64,000 nt of DNA from Winogradskyella helgolandensis (GTDB lineage Bacteria; Bacteroidota; Bacteroidia; Flavobacteriales; Flavobacteriaceae): assembly GCF_013404085.1 (NCBI RefSeq), contig NZ_JABFHO010000002.1:1-64000 (forward strand). Reading direction: 5' to 3'. Position numbers and translations under genes: made by a program. This document shows, piece by piece, positions 35,717-43,985 of the stretch. Every line of letters begins with the position of its first letter. Position 1 is the first letter of the stretch. The notes below the pieces were generated by a model, which saw nothing but the letters and a program-made list of their open reading frames with translations, was not told the DNA's origin and made no database searches.

Positions 35717-36409
35717 ATGACTATAGACATTAAAGAACCTCTGGAAACCAAAAAAGTGAAGAGTCTTTTAGATGAAAATGAGACTTTATTATTTGCCTTA
35801 ACTGAACAGGAATTTAGTAGAGATTATGTTGTTAATCTTCAAAAAGAATTACCTGATTATCTTGTCAGTGAAATTAAGTGGATGAATAAACTTTATATAG
35901 TTCCCAGCATTTCTTCTAAAATAGTAATGGAAAATTTAAATGGGTTTTATAAGTGCATTGAACTATTTGACAAGACAGCTCATTACCTTATGAACCTTAT
36001 GGCTGATACTTTTAACATTAATCTAAACAATTCAAGTGAATTACACGATTTAAAGAGAAATAGAAGTGATAAACAAAGAGGAAATATAAATGATGAGTGG
36101 AAATATCATTTTCACGGAAAAGGATGCTCATTTACTAATTCAATTACTGATCAATTCTTAGATGTGCAAATTATCAATGGTCTTGAATATGGAGAATTAG
36201 ACACATATTATTTAATGAAGTTTATTCAAACAACAGAATCTTTAAAAGAAATGAGTACTGTTTTAAACAATGAATCAAATAATATGAAAAAGGTGATTGA
36301 AATATTAAGGCTGAATGATTATTTAGTGGAATTACCAGAAGCACTTGATGATGGTCTAATAATAAATCGGAATAAAAAACCGGTAGATAACACGGTGTAT
36401 AAAACATAG
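35717..36409 (+). CDS. Hypothetical protein, DUF6896-like (cassette 39)
   Basis: 230 aa. Paralogue of the cassette 12 protein: 'WKYHFHGKGCSFTN', 'YGELDTYYLMKFIQTTESLK' and the N-terminal 'LLDENETLLFA' are shared. The C-terminal DNTVYKT is encoded by the attC R'' region, as in the paralogue, although the two attC sites belong to different types. Confidence 0.65.
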   Translation: MTIDIKEPLETKKVKSLLDENETLLFALTEQEFSRDYVVNLQKELPDYLVSEIKWMNKLYIVPSISSKIVMENLNGFYKCIELFDKTAHYLMNLMADTFNINLNNSSELHDLKRNRSDKQRGNINDEWKYHFHGKGCSFTNSITDQFLDVQIINGLEYGELDTYYLMKFIQTTESLKEMSTVLNNESNNMKKVIEILRLNDYLVELPEALDDGLIINRNKKPVDNTVYKT

Positions 36410-36581
36410 CTAGTAAGTCCTAAACCGGAAGGTTAGTGTATATTTATAATGTCCGCCAAATTTTTAAATTTGGCTTTTAGAATAGAAAAATTAAAAACAA
36501 AACATAAAAATTCGGCTCTGTATTAATCCGAAAAGTAAGCGTCTTTTTATACGCTACGTTTCATACACAAGTCCGTTGTAC
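36385..36581 (+). repeat. attC site 39, long type
   Basis: R'' 36385-36391 mirrors GTTATCTAC; R' 36575-36581; 197 bp. Arms TGTATAAAACATAGC against GCTACGTTTCATACA keep the fixed A.C positions but differ in sequence. Central hairpin GCCAAATTT-TT-AAATTTGGC. Confidence 0.82.
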
Positions 36582-36599
36582 ACAATTTGAGAAAACAAT

Positions 36600-36932
36600 T
36601 TGAACAGAGAATTTATAAATATAGAAATACTAGCAGAATTGCATTTATACTCAACCGAAAATGGCGGAAAAGAGCATGGAGTCGGAACAGGTTATAGACC
36701 GAATCACGTAATAGAATATTTACCTAATTCAAATGACATTGATACATTTTATATTGGACAAATTGACTTTGAAAAAGACCGAATAAATCCTGGAGAAACC
36801 GAAGTCGTAAAAGTGACATTCATTAGACACCAAAAATTAGAAGAAATACTTACCAAGGGAAGAATTTGGTGGATTCACAACGGACCTAGGAAAGTTGGTG
36901 AAGCAAAAGTTCTTGAAATAATAATCCCATAA
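36600..36932 (+). CDS. Stand-alone EF-Tu C-terminal-like barrel protein (cassette 40, gene 1)
   Basis: 110 aa from a TTG start (no ATG). 'ENGGKEHGVGTGYRPNHVI', 'INPGETEVVKVTF' and 'GPRKVGEAKVLEII' follow the strand pattern of domain 3 of elongation factor Tu. There is no GTPase domain. Such free-standing domains may bind nucleotides, tRNA or EF-Ts partners; this is inference. Gene 2 of the cassette follows after 21 bases. Confidence 0.68.
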   Translation: MNREFINIEILAELHLYSTENGGKEHGVGTGYRPNHVIEYLPNSNDIDTFYIGQIDFEKDRINPGETEVVKVTFIRHQKLEEILTKGRIWWIHNGPRKVGEAKVLEIIIP

Positions 36933-36953
36933 AACTCTTGAATTAAAACCCAC

Positions 36954-37367
36954 ATGGAAGTATTATTAGAATCCAAGTATGATTATGAAATGAATAAATG
37001 TATTCTAGTGCAAGGAGATATACATTCAGTTTGGGCATATGTAATTGATATAACTGACAATAGAGATGAAATAGAATTTGACGGATTTATATGTTCTCGT
37101 GGAACTTTAATTGATGATAGTAATGAAATTGAGGCTTATATAAATCACGATCAAGGTTATGCACCACCATTATTAAGTGAATATAAAAATGAGTATTCTA
37201 TTATAAATGACCTTGTTGAAAGCGATATAAAAATTGACTGGAAAGACAACATTGTCCGAATTTTTATGAAAGGAACTGAATATTTAAAAATGGATTTGGA
37301 AACTAAAATGTCCTATTCTAGAGGAATTTCGAAAAGCGGAGCATATGGAATTCCATTAAAAGAATAA
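36954..37367 (+). CDS. Hypothetical soluble protein (cassette 40, gene 2)
   Basis: 137 aa, acidic, no signal peptide. Beta-rich with 'IEAYINHDQGYAPPLLSEY' in the middle. Not recognised. Shares its cassette with the EF-Tu-like barrel protein. Confidence 0.6.
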   Translation: MEVLLESKYDYEMNKCILVQGDIHSVWAYVIDITDNRDEIEFDGFICSRGTLIDDSNEIEAYINHDQGYAPPLLSEYKNEYSIINDLVESDIKIDWKDNIVRIFMKGTEYLKMDLETKMSYSRGISKSGAYGIPLKE

Positions 37368-37378
37368 ATAAAAACTGT

Positions 37379-37511
37379 GTACAACACCGTGTATAATTAA
37401 TTGCTTGGTCACTGCCGACTTACGAACATTCCTTCGGAACGTTCTATCTGTGATTTATTTGCTAAATTAGATGTTTAACCACGCAACTAACCATACACGA
37501 ACACGTTGTAC
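37379..37511 (+). repeat. attC site 40
   Basis: R'' 37379-37385 mirrors GTTGTACACA over ten bases; R' 37505-37511. Main type; hairpin GAACATTCC-TTC-GGAACGTTC with one A.C pair. Confidence 0.87.
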
Positions 37512-37524
37512 CTAATTTGAGAAA

Positions 37525-37986
37525 ATGAGAATATTAACAATTATTGCAATTTTTATTGGGTTTTTCAATTCCGCAAATTCTCAACAATATGAATTGAATG
37601 AATTAAAGAATTTGTCCGTAAATGATACTCTCTGGATTGATTACAAAACTGGAGGTTGTTTTTCTGGAAATTGGAATAAAGTAATTATTACTAAAAAAGA
37701 GCAATATTACGAATACATTCGGATTGAAAATATGACTAAAATCCTTGTGGAATATAAACAAGTTCTCTCTTCACCAAAGCAGATTGACAATTGGTTTCGT
37801 AAAAATTTTCAGCAGATTATAAAGCCAGAAAACATATCTAAGGCTAAAGAAAAAAATCACGAACTGAATATCAGTACCTTAATAAAAACAATTGAATATT
37901 ATAGAAAATGTAATTCGGATTTTGAAGGCGAATATTCTACTATTAAAATCAATTTGAATTCAATCGAAAAAAAAATACAATTATAA
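37525..37986 (+). CDS. Secreted protein with signal peptide (cassette 41)
   Basis: 153 aa. Signal peptide 'RILTIIAIFIGFFNSANSQ' (cleavage near residue 20). Mature part alternates strands then helices with two Cys ('GGCFSG' and 'YYRKCNSD') that may pair outside the cytosol. Not recognised. Confidence 0.62.
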   Translation: MRILTIIAIFIGFFNSANSQQYELNELKNLSVNDTLWIDYKTGGCFSGNWNKVIITKKEQYYEYIRIENMTKILVEYKQVLSSPKQIDNWFRKNFQQIIKPENISKAKEKNHELNISTLIKTIEYYRKCNSDFEGEYSTIKINLNSIEKKIQL

Positions 37987-38020
37987 GTGCCACATTCATT
38001 TGGAATTATAAAAAAACTAG

Positions 38021-38154
38021 GTACAACACCGTGTATAATTAATTGCTTCATTGAGCCTACTTGCGAATATTCCTTCGGAATATTCACTGGTTCGTAAAAG
38101 TTTGCTAAATTAGTTGCTTAACCACGCAACTAATCATACACAAACACGTTGTAA
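38021..38154 (+). repeat. attC site 41
   Basis: R'' 38021-38027 mirrors GTTGTACCTA; R' 38148-38154. Main type with right arm GCAACTAATCATACA; hairpin GAATATTCC-TTC-GGAATATTC. Confidence 0.88.
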
Positions 38155-38165
38155 CCAATTTGGGA

Positions 38166-38525
38166 ATGAAATACCTAATTATAATATTAACAATTCTATT
38201 AACTCTGACTTCTTGCAATCAGGAAAAAGAAAAAGAAAGAGAAACAATTCTATTAGCTGACCGAGAAGCACCTTTGGGCTGGGTTTATTTAAGAATTTAT
38301 AAGGACAAAACGTTTGAATTTGAATCTCGTGGACTTGAACGTGTTGGAGATATTTACGCTGGAAATGTGGAATTAAAAAATGACACAATTTATTTCAAAT
38401 ATTTAGACTCAATTCCTAAAGCTGGAAACAAAGCAATCTTAACTGAAAAGTTTGTTTCATATTTCAATGGAGATTATCCTGAACGATTAGAAATAAAGAA
38501 AAGCATTATAAAAACAAAAAACTAG
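38166..38525 (+). CDS. Small lipoprotein (cassette 42, gene 1)
   Basis: 119 aa from the ATG at 38166. Lipobox 'LTLTSC' with lipidated Cys near residue 18; mature part a short beta sheet ('VYLRIYKDKTFEFESRG', 'NDTIYFKYLDS'), of a kind common in Bacteroidota lipoproteins. Followed by another lipoprotein gene. Confidence 0.66.
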   Translation: MKYLIIILTILLTLTSCNQEKEKERETILLADREAPLGWVYLRIYKDKTFEFESRGLERVGDIYAGNVELKNDTIYFKYLDSIPKAGNKAILTEKFVSYFNGDYPERLEIKKSIIKTKN

Positions 38526-38555
38526 AAAGCTAAAAACCAGTAATCTCATTAACGG

Positions 38556-39590
38556 ATGATTAAATCACATTATAAGGTACTTTTAATACTTTTTTGTTTA
38601 GTCTACGCTTGTAAAAATAAAGGTTCTGGCGTTTTTAGTAGTAGTATTTCTGAATTAATATCTATAGAAAATTCATTTCAATTCTACGAAAATTACGATG
38701 GTTATATCATAAAAGAAAATTCCATTACTAAAGAAAAAATTTGGGAACATAAAAAACTTTACAATCTGTCGATTAAAGTTCTAGATTCAGGAAATAGTAT
38801 ATATTATACAACACCAAATACAGTAGTTTCCATTGACAAAATAAATGGAGAAGTCAATTTTATAATAAAAGAAAATTTCACAGGTAGAACCTATGATTTG
38901 CTTTCACACAATAACGAAATAATAGCATCTTCTTTGTATGGTTCTTATTCTTTTTCTAAATCTACAGGGCAAATATTATGGTCTTTATTACCTTCCTCAT
39001 CAACAATTTTAGGTAATCCAAAAATTTTAATAAATAATGATACGCTTTTTGTTGCAGGGAATTTCAAACCAGATATTAAAACCACTTTATTTTCTTTCAA
39101 CTTAAATAACAAATCAAGAATAAGTGAAATAGATTTACCGAAAACTGTGGTAACAAATTTAGTGCTTGTTCAAAATAATTTAATCTTTGGAGCTGGTCAA
39201 TCAATTATGGAACGAGAAATTTTCTCTATAAGTAAAGATGATTTGAAACTAAATTGGCAATTGGAACAAAACATTGACCACTCTTCCAGAATTGTTCCTA
39301 ATAAAGAGAATATTGTTTTCTTTAATTTCAAGAACCAAGTTTTCGAATTGGATACTAAAAGTTTAGTAATAAAAGAAAGATATACATTACCAGATAATTA
39401 TTTTGAGTTACTTTTCATTAATGACGATAAACTAATTGCATCCAATAACTCATCTTTAGTAATTTATTCCTTACCAAATGATAAAAAAAAGTACTTTAGG
39501 AATATTAAAACTGCTGGACCTTGGGTAATAAACAATGAGATTTATTATGCAAACAAGACATCAATAAAAAAATTGGCTGAATTAAAATAA
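38556..39590 (+). CDS. PQQ-type beta-propeller lipoprotein (cassette 42, gene 2)
   Basis: 344 aa. Signal 'LLILFCLVYAC' with lipidated Cys19. The mature protein consists of repeated four-strand blades with phrases such as 'VVSIDKINGEVNF' and 'SYSFSKSTGQILWSL', typical of PQQ-like/BamB-like propellers. No catalytic residues for PQQ enzymes seen, so it is probably a binding protein on the membrane. Confidence 0.72.
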   Translation: MIKSHYKVLLILFCLVYACKNKGSGVFSSSISELISIENSFQFYENYDGYIIKENSITKEKIWEHKKLYNLSIKVLDSGNSIYYTTPNTVVSIDKINGEVNFIIKENFTGRTYDLLSHNNEIIASSLYGSYSFSKSTGQILWSLLPSSSTILGNPKILINNDTLFVAGNFKPDIKTTLFSFNLNNKSRISEIDLPKTVVTNLVLVQNNLIFGAGQSIMEREIFSISKDDLKLNWQLEQNIDHSSRIVPNKENIVFFNFKNQVFELDTKSLVIKERYTLPDNYFELLFINDDKLIASNNSSLVIYSLPNDKKKYFRNIKTAGPWVINNEIYYANKTSIKKLAELK

Positions 39591-39599
39591 AAAAACTGG

Positions 39600-39732
39600 T
39601 TACAACACCGTGTATAATTAATTGCTAGGTCACTGCCGACTTACGAACATTCCTGCGGAATATTCTATCTGTGATTTATTTGCTAAATTAGTTGCTTAAC
39701 CACGCAACTAACCATACACAAACACGTTGTAC
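39600..39732 (+). repeat. attC site 42
   Basis: R'' 39600-39606 mirrors GTTGTAACCA over ten bases; R' 39726-39732. Main type; hairpin GAACATTCC/GGAATATTC with one mismatch. Confidence 0.87.
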
Positions 39733-39848
39733 ACAAGTTGACCAAATCAAGAAAAACAGTACTTCACTCAATGAAATAGCTCATTTACTAAATCTGACTT
39801 TTATTCTTTCGGAATTAAATTTAGTTTCGTTAAAACCAAATACGGAAT

Positions 39849-40382
39849 ATGAAATCTTCTGAAAAAAAACTGATTGCTTTATTTGTTTTAATACTTGCTC
39901 TTTCTTGTTCTAGCAATAAAAGTATTATAAAGTCTGAACAGAATGAAATTGTTGGGATTTATCGTGACCGATTTACTGACAGAATCGAATTAAAAGCTGA
40001 TTCAACCTTTATACATAAGTACAGTTTTGACCTTTCATCAAGTTGGACAATAGGAAAATGGAGATTTAGAAATGACACAATATACCTGAACCCTAAACTT
40101 ATAATGGACACTTTGCAAATTAGAAATTCTGCTAATAAAATAATCAAAGACTCATTAGTTTTATCATCTGACCAAAAATCAAACCGGATTGAATTTAATG
40201 AACATATACTTTCGCAAATAACAAGTGGCGGACAAAATAGAACAAAACCACCGAAAAAATTATTCTGGAAAAAAGAAAAACTTTATCGCGTAAAAAGTAA
40301 CGGAAATCTAGACTTAAGAAGACTAAAACAGTTTTGGACTAGAAAAAAATATAAAACCTACTTCAGAAAAGTAACTGAATAA
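39849..40382 (+). CDS. Lipoprotein, lipocalin-like (cassette 43)
   Basis: 177 aa. Signal 'KKLIALFVLILALSC' with lipidated Cys near residue 20, then 'IVGIYRDRFTDRIELKADSTFIHKY' and 'WTIGKWRFRNDTIYLNP', the strand pattern of small lipocalin-like lipoproteins. The C-terminus is strongly basic. A 115-base non-coding leader precedes it. Confidence 0.65.
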   Translation: MKSSEKKLIALFVLILALSCSSNKSIIKSEQNEIVGIYRDRFTDRIELKADSTFIHKYSFDLSSSWTIGKWRFRNDTIYLNPKLIMDTLQIRNSANKIIKDSLVLSSDQKSNRIEFNEHILSQITSGGQNRTKPPKKLFWKKEKLYRVKSNGNLDLRRLKQFWTRKKYKTYFRKVTE

Positions 40383-40390
40383 AAACCTGT

Positions 40391-40525
40391 GTACAACACC
40401 GTGTATAATTAATTGCTTTGTTCTTCCCTACTTGCGAATATTCCTGCGGAATATTCACGGGTTCGTAAAAGTTCACTAATTTAGTTGCTTAACCACGCAA
40501 CTAACCATACACAAAAACGTTGTGT
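40391..40525 (+). repeat. attC site 43
   Basis: R'' 40391-40397 mirrors GTTGTACACA; R' 40519-40525. Main type; hairpin GAATATTCC-TGC-GGAATATTC. Confidence 0.88.
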
Positions 40526-40550
40526 GTAAGCTAAAAATCAGAACTAACGA

Positions 40551-41069
40551 ATGAAAAAAATCTTGAAATTTAAACATTGGCAACTATTTATTCTGATAGT
40601 TCTGACTGCTGCTTGGTCATCACCAAGTCCTTTGCAGGAAATTATCAGATTTATAGGTCTAATTACTTTTCTTATTTGGACTTATGCTATTGGAATTTAT
40701 GGACAAGAAAAATTGGAATATCTAAAACTTCCGACTTTGGACACGAAACTATTTAAAATTAACATAATTTTATTTCCGATTTTATTAATCGTCTCATTTT
40801 TACTTTCGCCTGAACAAACTGTTGAAAATACTCAACCGGAATTTAATACTCAAACGATTTTACTAATGCCGATTACACTCTATATGTTTTTTGCATTCTT
40901 TCAAACAATAGTTTTTTCTTGCAAAACACTTGCAATAATTGAACTGAAAAGAGCAGTGAAGTTTTCTGACTATTTAGTGAATTTAATATTAACTTTATTT
41001 TTAATAATTGGAGTTTGGATTTTACAACCGAAAATAACAAAACTGATAGCTGAAACTGAAAATAATTGA
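40551..41069 (+). CDS. Polytopic membrane protein (cassette 44)
   Basis: 172 aa with about five hydrophobic segments and short loops. Sequence such as 'LIWTYAIGIYGQEKLEYLKLP' is not from a family I can name. Probably an inner-membrane protein. Confidence 0.64.
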   Translation: MKKILKFKHWQLFILIVLTAAWSSPSPLQEIIRFIGLITFLIWTYAIGIYGQEKLEYLKLPTLDTKLFKINIILFPILLIVSFLLSPEQTVENTQPEFNTQTILLMPITLYMFFAFFQTIVFSCKTLAIIELKRAVKFSDYLVNLILTLFLIIGVWILQPKITKLIAETENN

Positions 41070-41090
41070 GTGGAATAAAAAAAAGCCTAC

Positions 41091-41225
41091 ACACAACACC
41101 GTGTATAATTAATTGCTGGGTTCTTCCCTACTTGCGAAAATTCCTGCGGAATTTTCACGGGTTCGTAAAAGTTTGCTAACTTAGTCGCTAAACCACGCAA
41201 CTAACCATACACAATCACGTTGCCC
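41091..41225 (+). repeat. attC site 44
   Basis: R'' 41091-41097 mirrors GTTGTGTGTA; R' 41219-41225. Main type; hairpin GAAAATTCC-TGC-GGAATTTTC. Confidence 0.88.
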
Positions 41226-41230
41226 ACAAT

Positions 41231-41611
41231 ATGAAAAAAACCATTTTCACATTAATAATTCTACTCTTAACATTGAGCAGTTGCGCACAAGAAAATAATT
41301 GTGCCGAATTTAAAACTGGCGAATTTCGCTATGCTAAAGAAGGAATGCCTGAGAAAATTGTGCGGACTGAAAATATGCAAATCGAGACAAATCCAAATGA
41401 CAAAATTGTAGTGAAAACCGCAATTGAATGGACTTCGGATTGTGAATATACAATGACTTACAAAGAGATTTTAAATCATCCAAAAGACGTGAGTAGCGTA
41501 ATTGGAAAGAAAATTTATTGCGAAATTGTGGAAACGAATGGAAATCGAGTAAAAGTTCACGCAAAGAGCGATACAATGGATGAAGTTTTGGAATTTATAA
41601 AAACAGATTAA
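41231..41611 (+). CDS. Small lipoprotein (cassette 45, gene 1)
   Basis: 126 aa. Lipobox 'LTLSSC' with lipidated Cys near residue 18, followed by 'CAEFKTGEFRYA' and 'WTSDCEYTMTYKEI'; two Cys in the mature part may pair. This looks like a family of small Bacteroidota lipoproteins whose role is unknown. The next gene begins seven bases after its stop. Confidence 0.66.
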   Translation: MKKTIFTLIILLLTLSSCAQENNCAEFKTGEFRYAKEGMPEKIVRTENMQIETNPNDKIVVKTAIEWTSDCEYTMTYKEILNHPKDVSSVIGKKIYCEIVETNGNRVKVHAKSDTMDEVLEFIKTD

Positions 41612-41617
41612 GAAAAC

Positions 41618-41989
41618 GTGAAAAGGATTTTATATTTAATATTATGCTTAACTTTAAGTTCGTGCTTTATGTTTAAAGATGACGGAATTGAAGTAAAAAT
41701 AAAAAACAACACAAACGAACCGATAACGAATGTTGAATTCACAACGACTGAAAGAATTGAAATAATAAAAATTGACCGAATAGAACCAAATAAAAGTGCG
41801 ACTGAATTTTTATCAATGAAGAAGAATAAGGCTGATGGAGCATATTCACTTACTTTTAATCGTGCGAATGGAAAAAAGGAAATTAGTGGTGGCGGATATT
41901 ATACAAATGGAGGTTCACTTGACCATTGGGTAGATTTTGAGATTGAGAATGATACAATAATTGTGAAATTTGACGCACCAATATACTGA
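41618..41989 (+). CDS. Small lipoprotein (cassette 45, gene 2)
   Basis: 123 aa from a GTG start; the sequence MKRILYLILCLTLSSC is a complete lipoprotein signal, which supports that start. Mature domain: an immunoglobulin-like beta sandwich pattern ('VKIKNNTNEPITNVEFTT'). Pairs with the lipoprotein just upstream. Confidence 0.66.
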   Translation: MKRILYLILCLTLSSCFMFKDDGIEVKIKNNTNEPITNVEFTTTERIEIIKIDRIEPNKSATEFLSMKKNKADGAYSLTFNRANGKKEISGGGYYTNGGSLDHWVDFEIENDTIIVKFDAPIY

Positions 41990-42000
41990 AAAAATACTGT

Positions 42001-42196
42001 GGGCAACAACGTATATAGCTCATAGCTAATAAGTTGCTTAATCGAAATTAAGGCGTATTTGGAAAGTCGCCAAATTTTTAAATTTGACGATTTCCAATAA
42101 AAAAGATAAATAGTAAAATTTAAAAATCTGGCTTGTGCTCAACCGAATAGTTATCACTATTTTACACGCTACGAGCCATATACACGACCGTTGCCA
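42001..42196 (+). repeat. attC site 45, long type
   Basis: R'' 42001-42007 mirrors GTTGCCCACA over ten bases; R' 42190-42196; 196 bp. Arms TATATAGCTCATAGC against GCTACGAGCCATATA pair except for two A.C positions. Extended central hairpin around AAATTT-TT-AAATTT. Confidence 0.84.
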
Positions 42197-42237
42197 GTAA
42201 TTTGACCAAACCGAAAACATTGATATTTATTGATTAA

Positions 42238-43008
42238 ATGAAAAACCACTTTTTAGTTTATTTTATTGCCATTTCCACTCTTTTCTCTTGTAATAATCAA
42301 CAAGAAGAATTGAATGAAATGAACTCATTTTTAAAAACGAATTATGAATTCAGCAATAGAATTTTAGACTCGAACAGAGCAGATTATTATACCTTAATTC
42401 AAGAAAAACCTTCGCTAAAGATTGAGGAACTAAATCAGTTGGATTCACAACTTGATAAATTGATTTTCAAAATAGACAATGCGATTTTAAATAAAGAATT
42501 TGATTTGGAAAAGACAATCGCAGAATCAAACCACATCTTGCGTGAACTTAAAAAAATCGTAAAACATATAGAAGATTATTCATTTCAAGAATTTGAACAA
42601 CCAAAAACAAATTCAAATGAGTTGGTTCTAAATTATTTAAAGAACAGACTTGTAATTGCAACGATTAATGCTTTTGAATATGCAAATGGTTTTACTTCTA
42701 CAGAACCTAAATTTGAAAGAGCAGTTGATAGCATTATTACAAGTAAAACTGAAAACGGAATTAAACTTACTTTGACCTCGAAGTTTGGACAATCAATAAC
42801 TGAAAATAGACACGTTGTAATAAACAGTATTAAGTTCAATGGACAGGAAAAAAAGGTTTATTTCAAATTAAAAGACAACTATTCTTTTGCTGATATTGAA
42901 TTTGATTCATTACAAAGTGGAACATATAAAATAGATGGTCTTTTAAAATTCTACGGAAGATATGGAGAAGTAGAATCTTGGTTTGAAAGAGAATTTATAG
43001 TGGAATAA
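42238..43008 (+). CDS. Lipoprotein with helical and beta domains (cassette 46)
   Basis: 256 aa. Signal 'FLVYFIAISTLFSC' with lipidated Cys18. Residues about 25-125 are helical ('QLDKLIFKIDNAIL', 'ILRELKKIVKHIED'), then a beta domain to the C-terminus ending 'EVESWFEREFIVE'. The layout faintly recalls GldM-like proteins, but it is too short and I do not make that call. Confidence 0.64.
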   Translation: MKNHFLVYFIAISTLFSCNNQQEELNEMNSFLKTNYEFSNRILDSNRADYYTLIQEKPSLKIEELNQLDSQLDKLIFKIDNAILNKEFDLEKTIAESNHILRELKKIVKHIEDYSFQEFEQPKTNSNELVLNYLKNRLVIATINAFEYANGFTSTEPKFERAVDSIITSKTENGIKLTLTSKFGQSITENRHVVINSIKFNGQEKKVYFKLKDNYSFADIEFDSLQSGTYKIDGLLKFYGRYGEVESWFEREFIVE

Positions 43009-43015
43009 AAACTAC

Positions 43016-43150
43016 TGGCAACACCGTGTATAATTAATTGCTATGTCCTAGCCTACTTGCGAAAATTCCTGCGGAATTTTCACGGGTACGTAAATGTTTA
43101 CTAACTTAGTTGCTTAACCACGCAACTAACCATACACAAACACGTTAGCC
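43016..43150 (+). repeat. attC site 46
   Basis: R'' 43016-43022 mirrors GTTGCCAGTA; R' 43144-43150. Main type; hairpin GAAAATTCC-TGC-GGAATTTTC. Last complete site of the array. Confidence 0.88.
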
Positions 43151-43531
43151 GCAATTCATTCGTGCATTTTCTCCTAGTTTATTTTTTGGAGATTTTTTTT
43201 TTGATTTTTAAGACAGATAAATCAGAAAAACTGAACATATAAAAATAAATGTTTACATCAGGCTGAATATCAAAATCTTAAATGCAAAAAAATCGAGCGA
43301 GTATCACATATAGTTCTTTACGTTAGATTTTTTGCTGGGAAATTCCTGACCTTTTACTATCTTTAGTCTATCAACCATGAAAAATAGAACTGTTATTCGC
43401 TACATAACAATAACTTAACTGCTGTGCGCAAGCCCAAAAACACATCAATAAATATTCAAATACGGACATAAAATAATTCAATTAAAAATAAATACTAATT
43501 TTAACTCTAACGGAAAACCCTCTAATTTGAA
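43151..43531. other. Non-coding first half of the chimeric last cassette
   Basis: About 380 bases without a supported ORF. GCTGTGCGCAAGC at 43421 resembles a cassette start (GTTGTGCGC expected from the following R'') with one changed base, so a degraded junction may lie here. A T-rich tract at 43184-43204 and nothing else of note. Confidence 0.4.
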
Positions 43532-43975
43532 ATGGAAAATTCCAAGTCGAAAATAATTAAAGAAATTGCACAAGAATTAGATTGCGGAAATAATTGTTAC
43601 TACAACTCTAAAACTGACGAAATAATAGCTATTCCTAATTTTTCAAACTTCCCGGATGAAGATGAATTTCGAGAATGTTTTAAAGCGGACTTAAAAGCAG
43701 TTCAGAAAAACAAAACGCATTTAATAAAAATTGAGGTTTTAGAAAGTTTTGAGTCTTTTAAAATAATGGAACAATTTATAGAGCAAATTGATGACGTTGT
43801 ATTTAAAACGAAATTGAAAACGATTTTAGAAAATAAAAATCCATTTAAGAACTTTAAAAATTCAATTGATACCTCGGGTTTTAGGCAAGATTGGTTCGAT
43901 TTTAAAAAATTAGAATTGGAAAAAATAGTAGAAACGCAATTAAATAGAAAAAATCCAGCGCACAACATCGTATAA
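43532..43975 (+). CDS. UPF0158 family protein (cassette 47)
   Basis: 147 aa. 'CYYNSKTDEIIAIPNF' near the N-terminus and 'NPFKNFKNSIDTSGFRQDWFDFK' near residue 105 match the pattern of UPF0158, a small acidic family of unknown function. The C-terminal residues HNIV are encoded by the left end of a broken attC. Cytosolic. Confidence 0.75.
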   Translation: MENSKSKIIKEIAQELDCGNNCYYNSKTDEIIAIPNFSNFPDEDEFRECFKADLKAVQKNKTHLIKIEVLESFESFKIMEQFIEQIDDVVFKTKLKTILENKNPFKNFKNSIDTSGFRQDWFDFKKLELEKIVETQLNRKNPAHNIV

Positions 43976-43985
43976 AAAAATTGCT
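43960..43985 (+). repeat. attC site 47, right part missing
   Basis: R'' GCACAAC at 43960-43966 and a left arm of the third type (TATAAAAAAATTGC) are present, but no matching right arm or hairpin follows. R'' does not match this cassette's start (GTTAGCC), so the cassette is a fusion of two. Confidence 0.7.
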
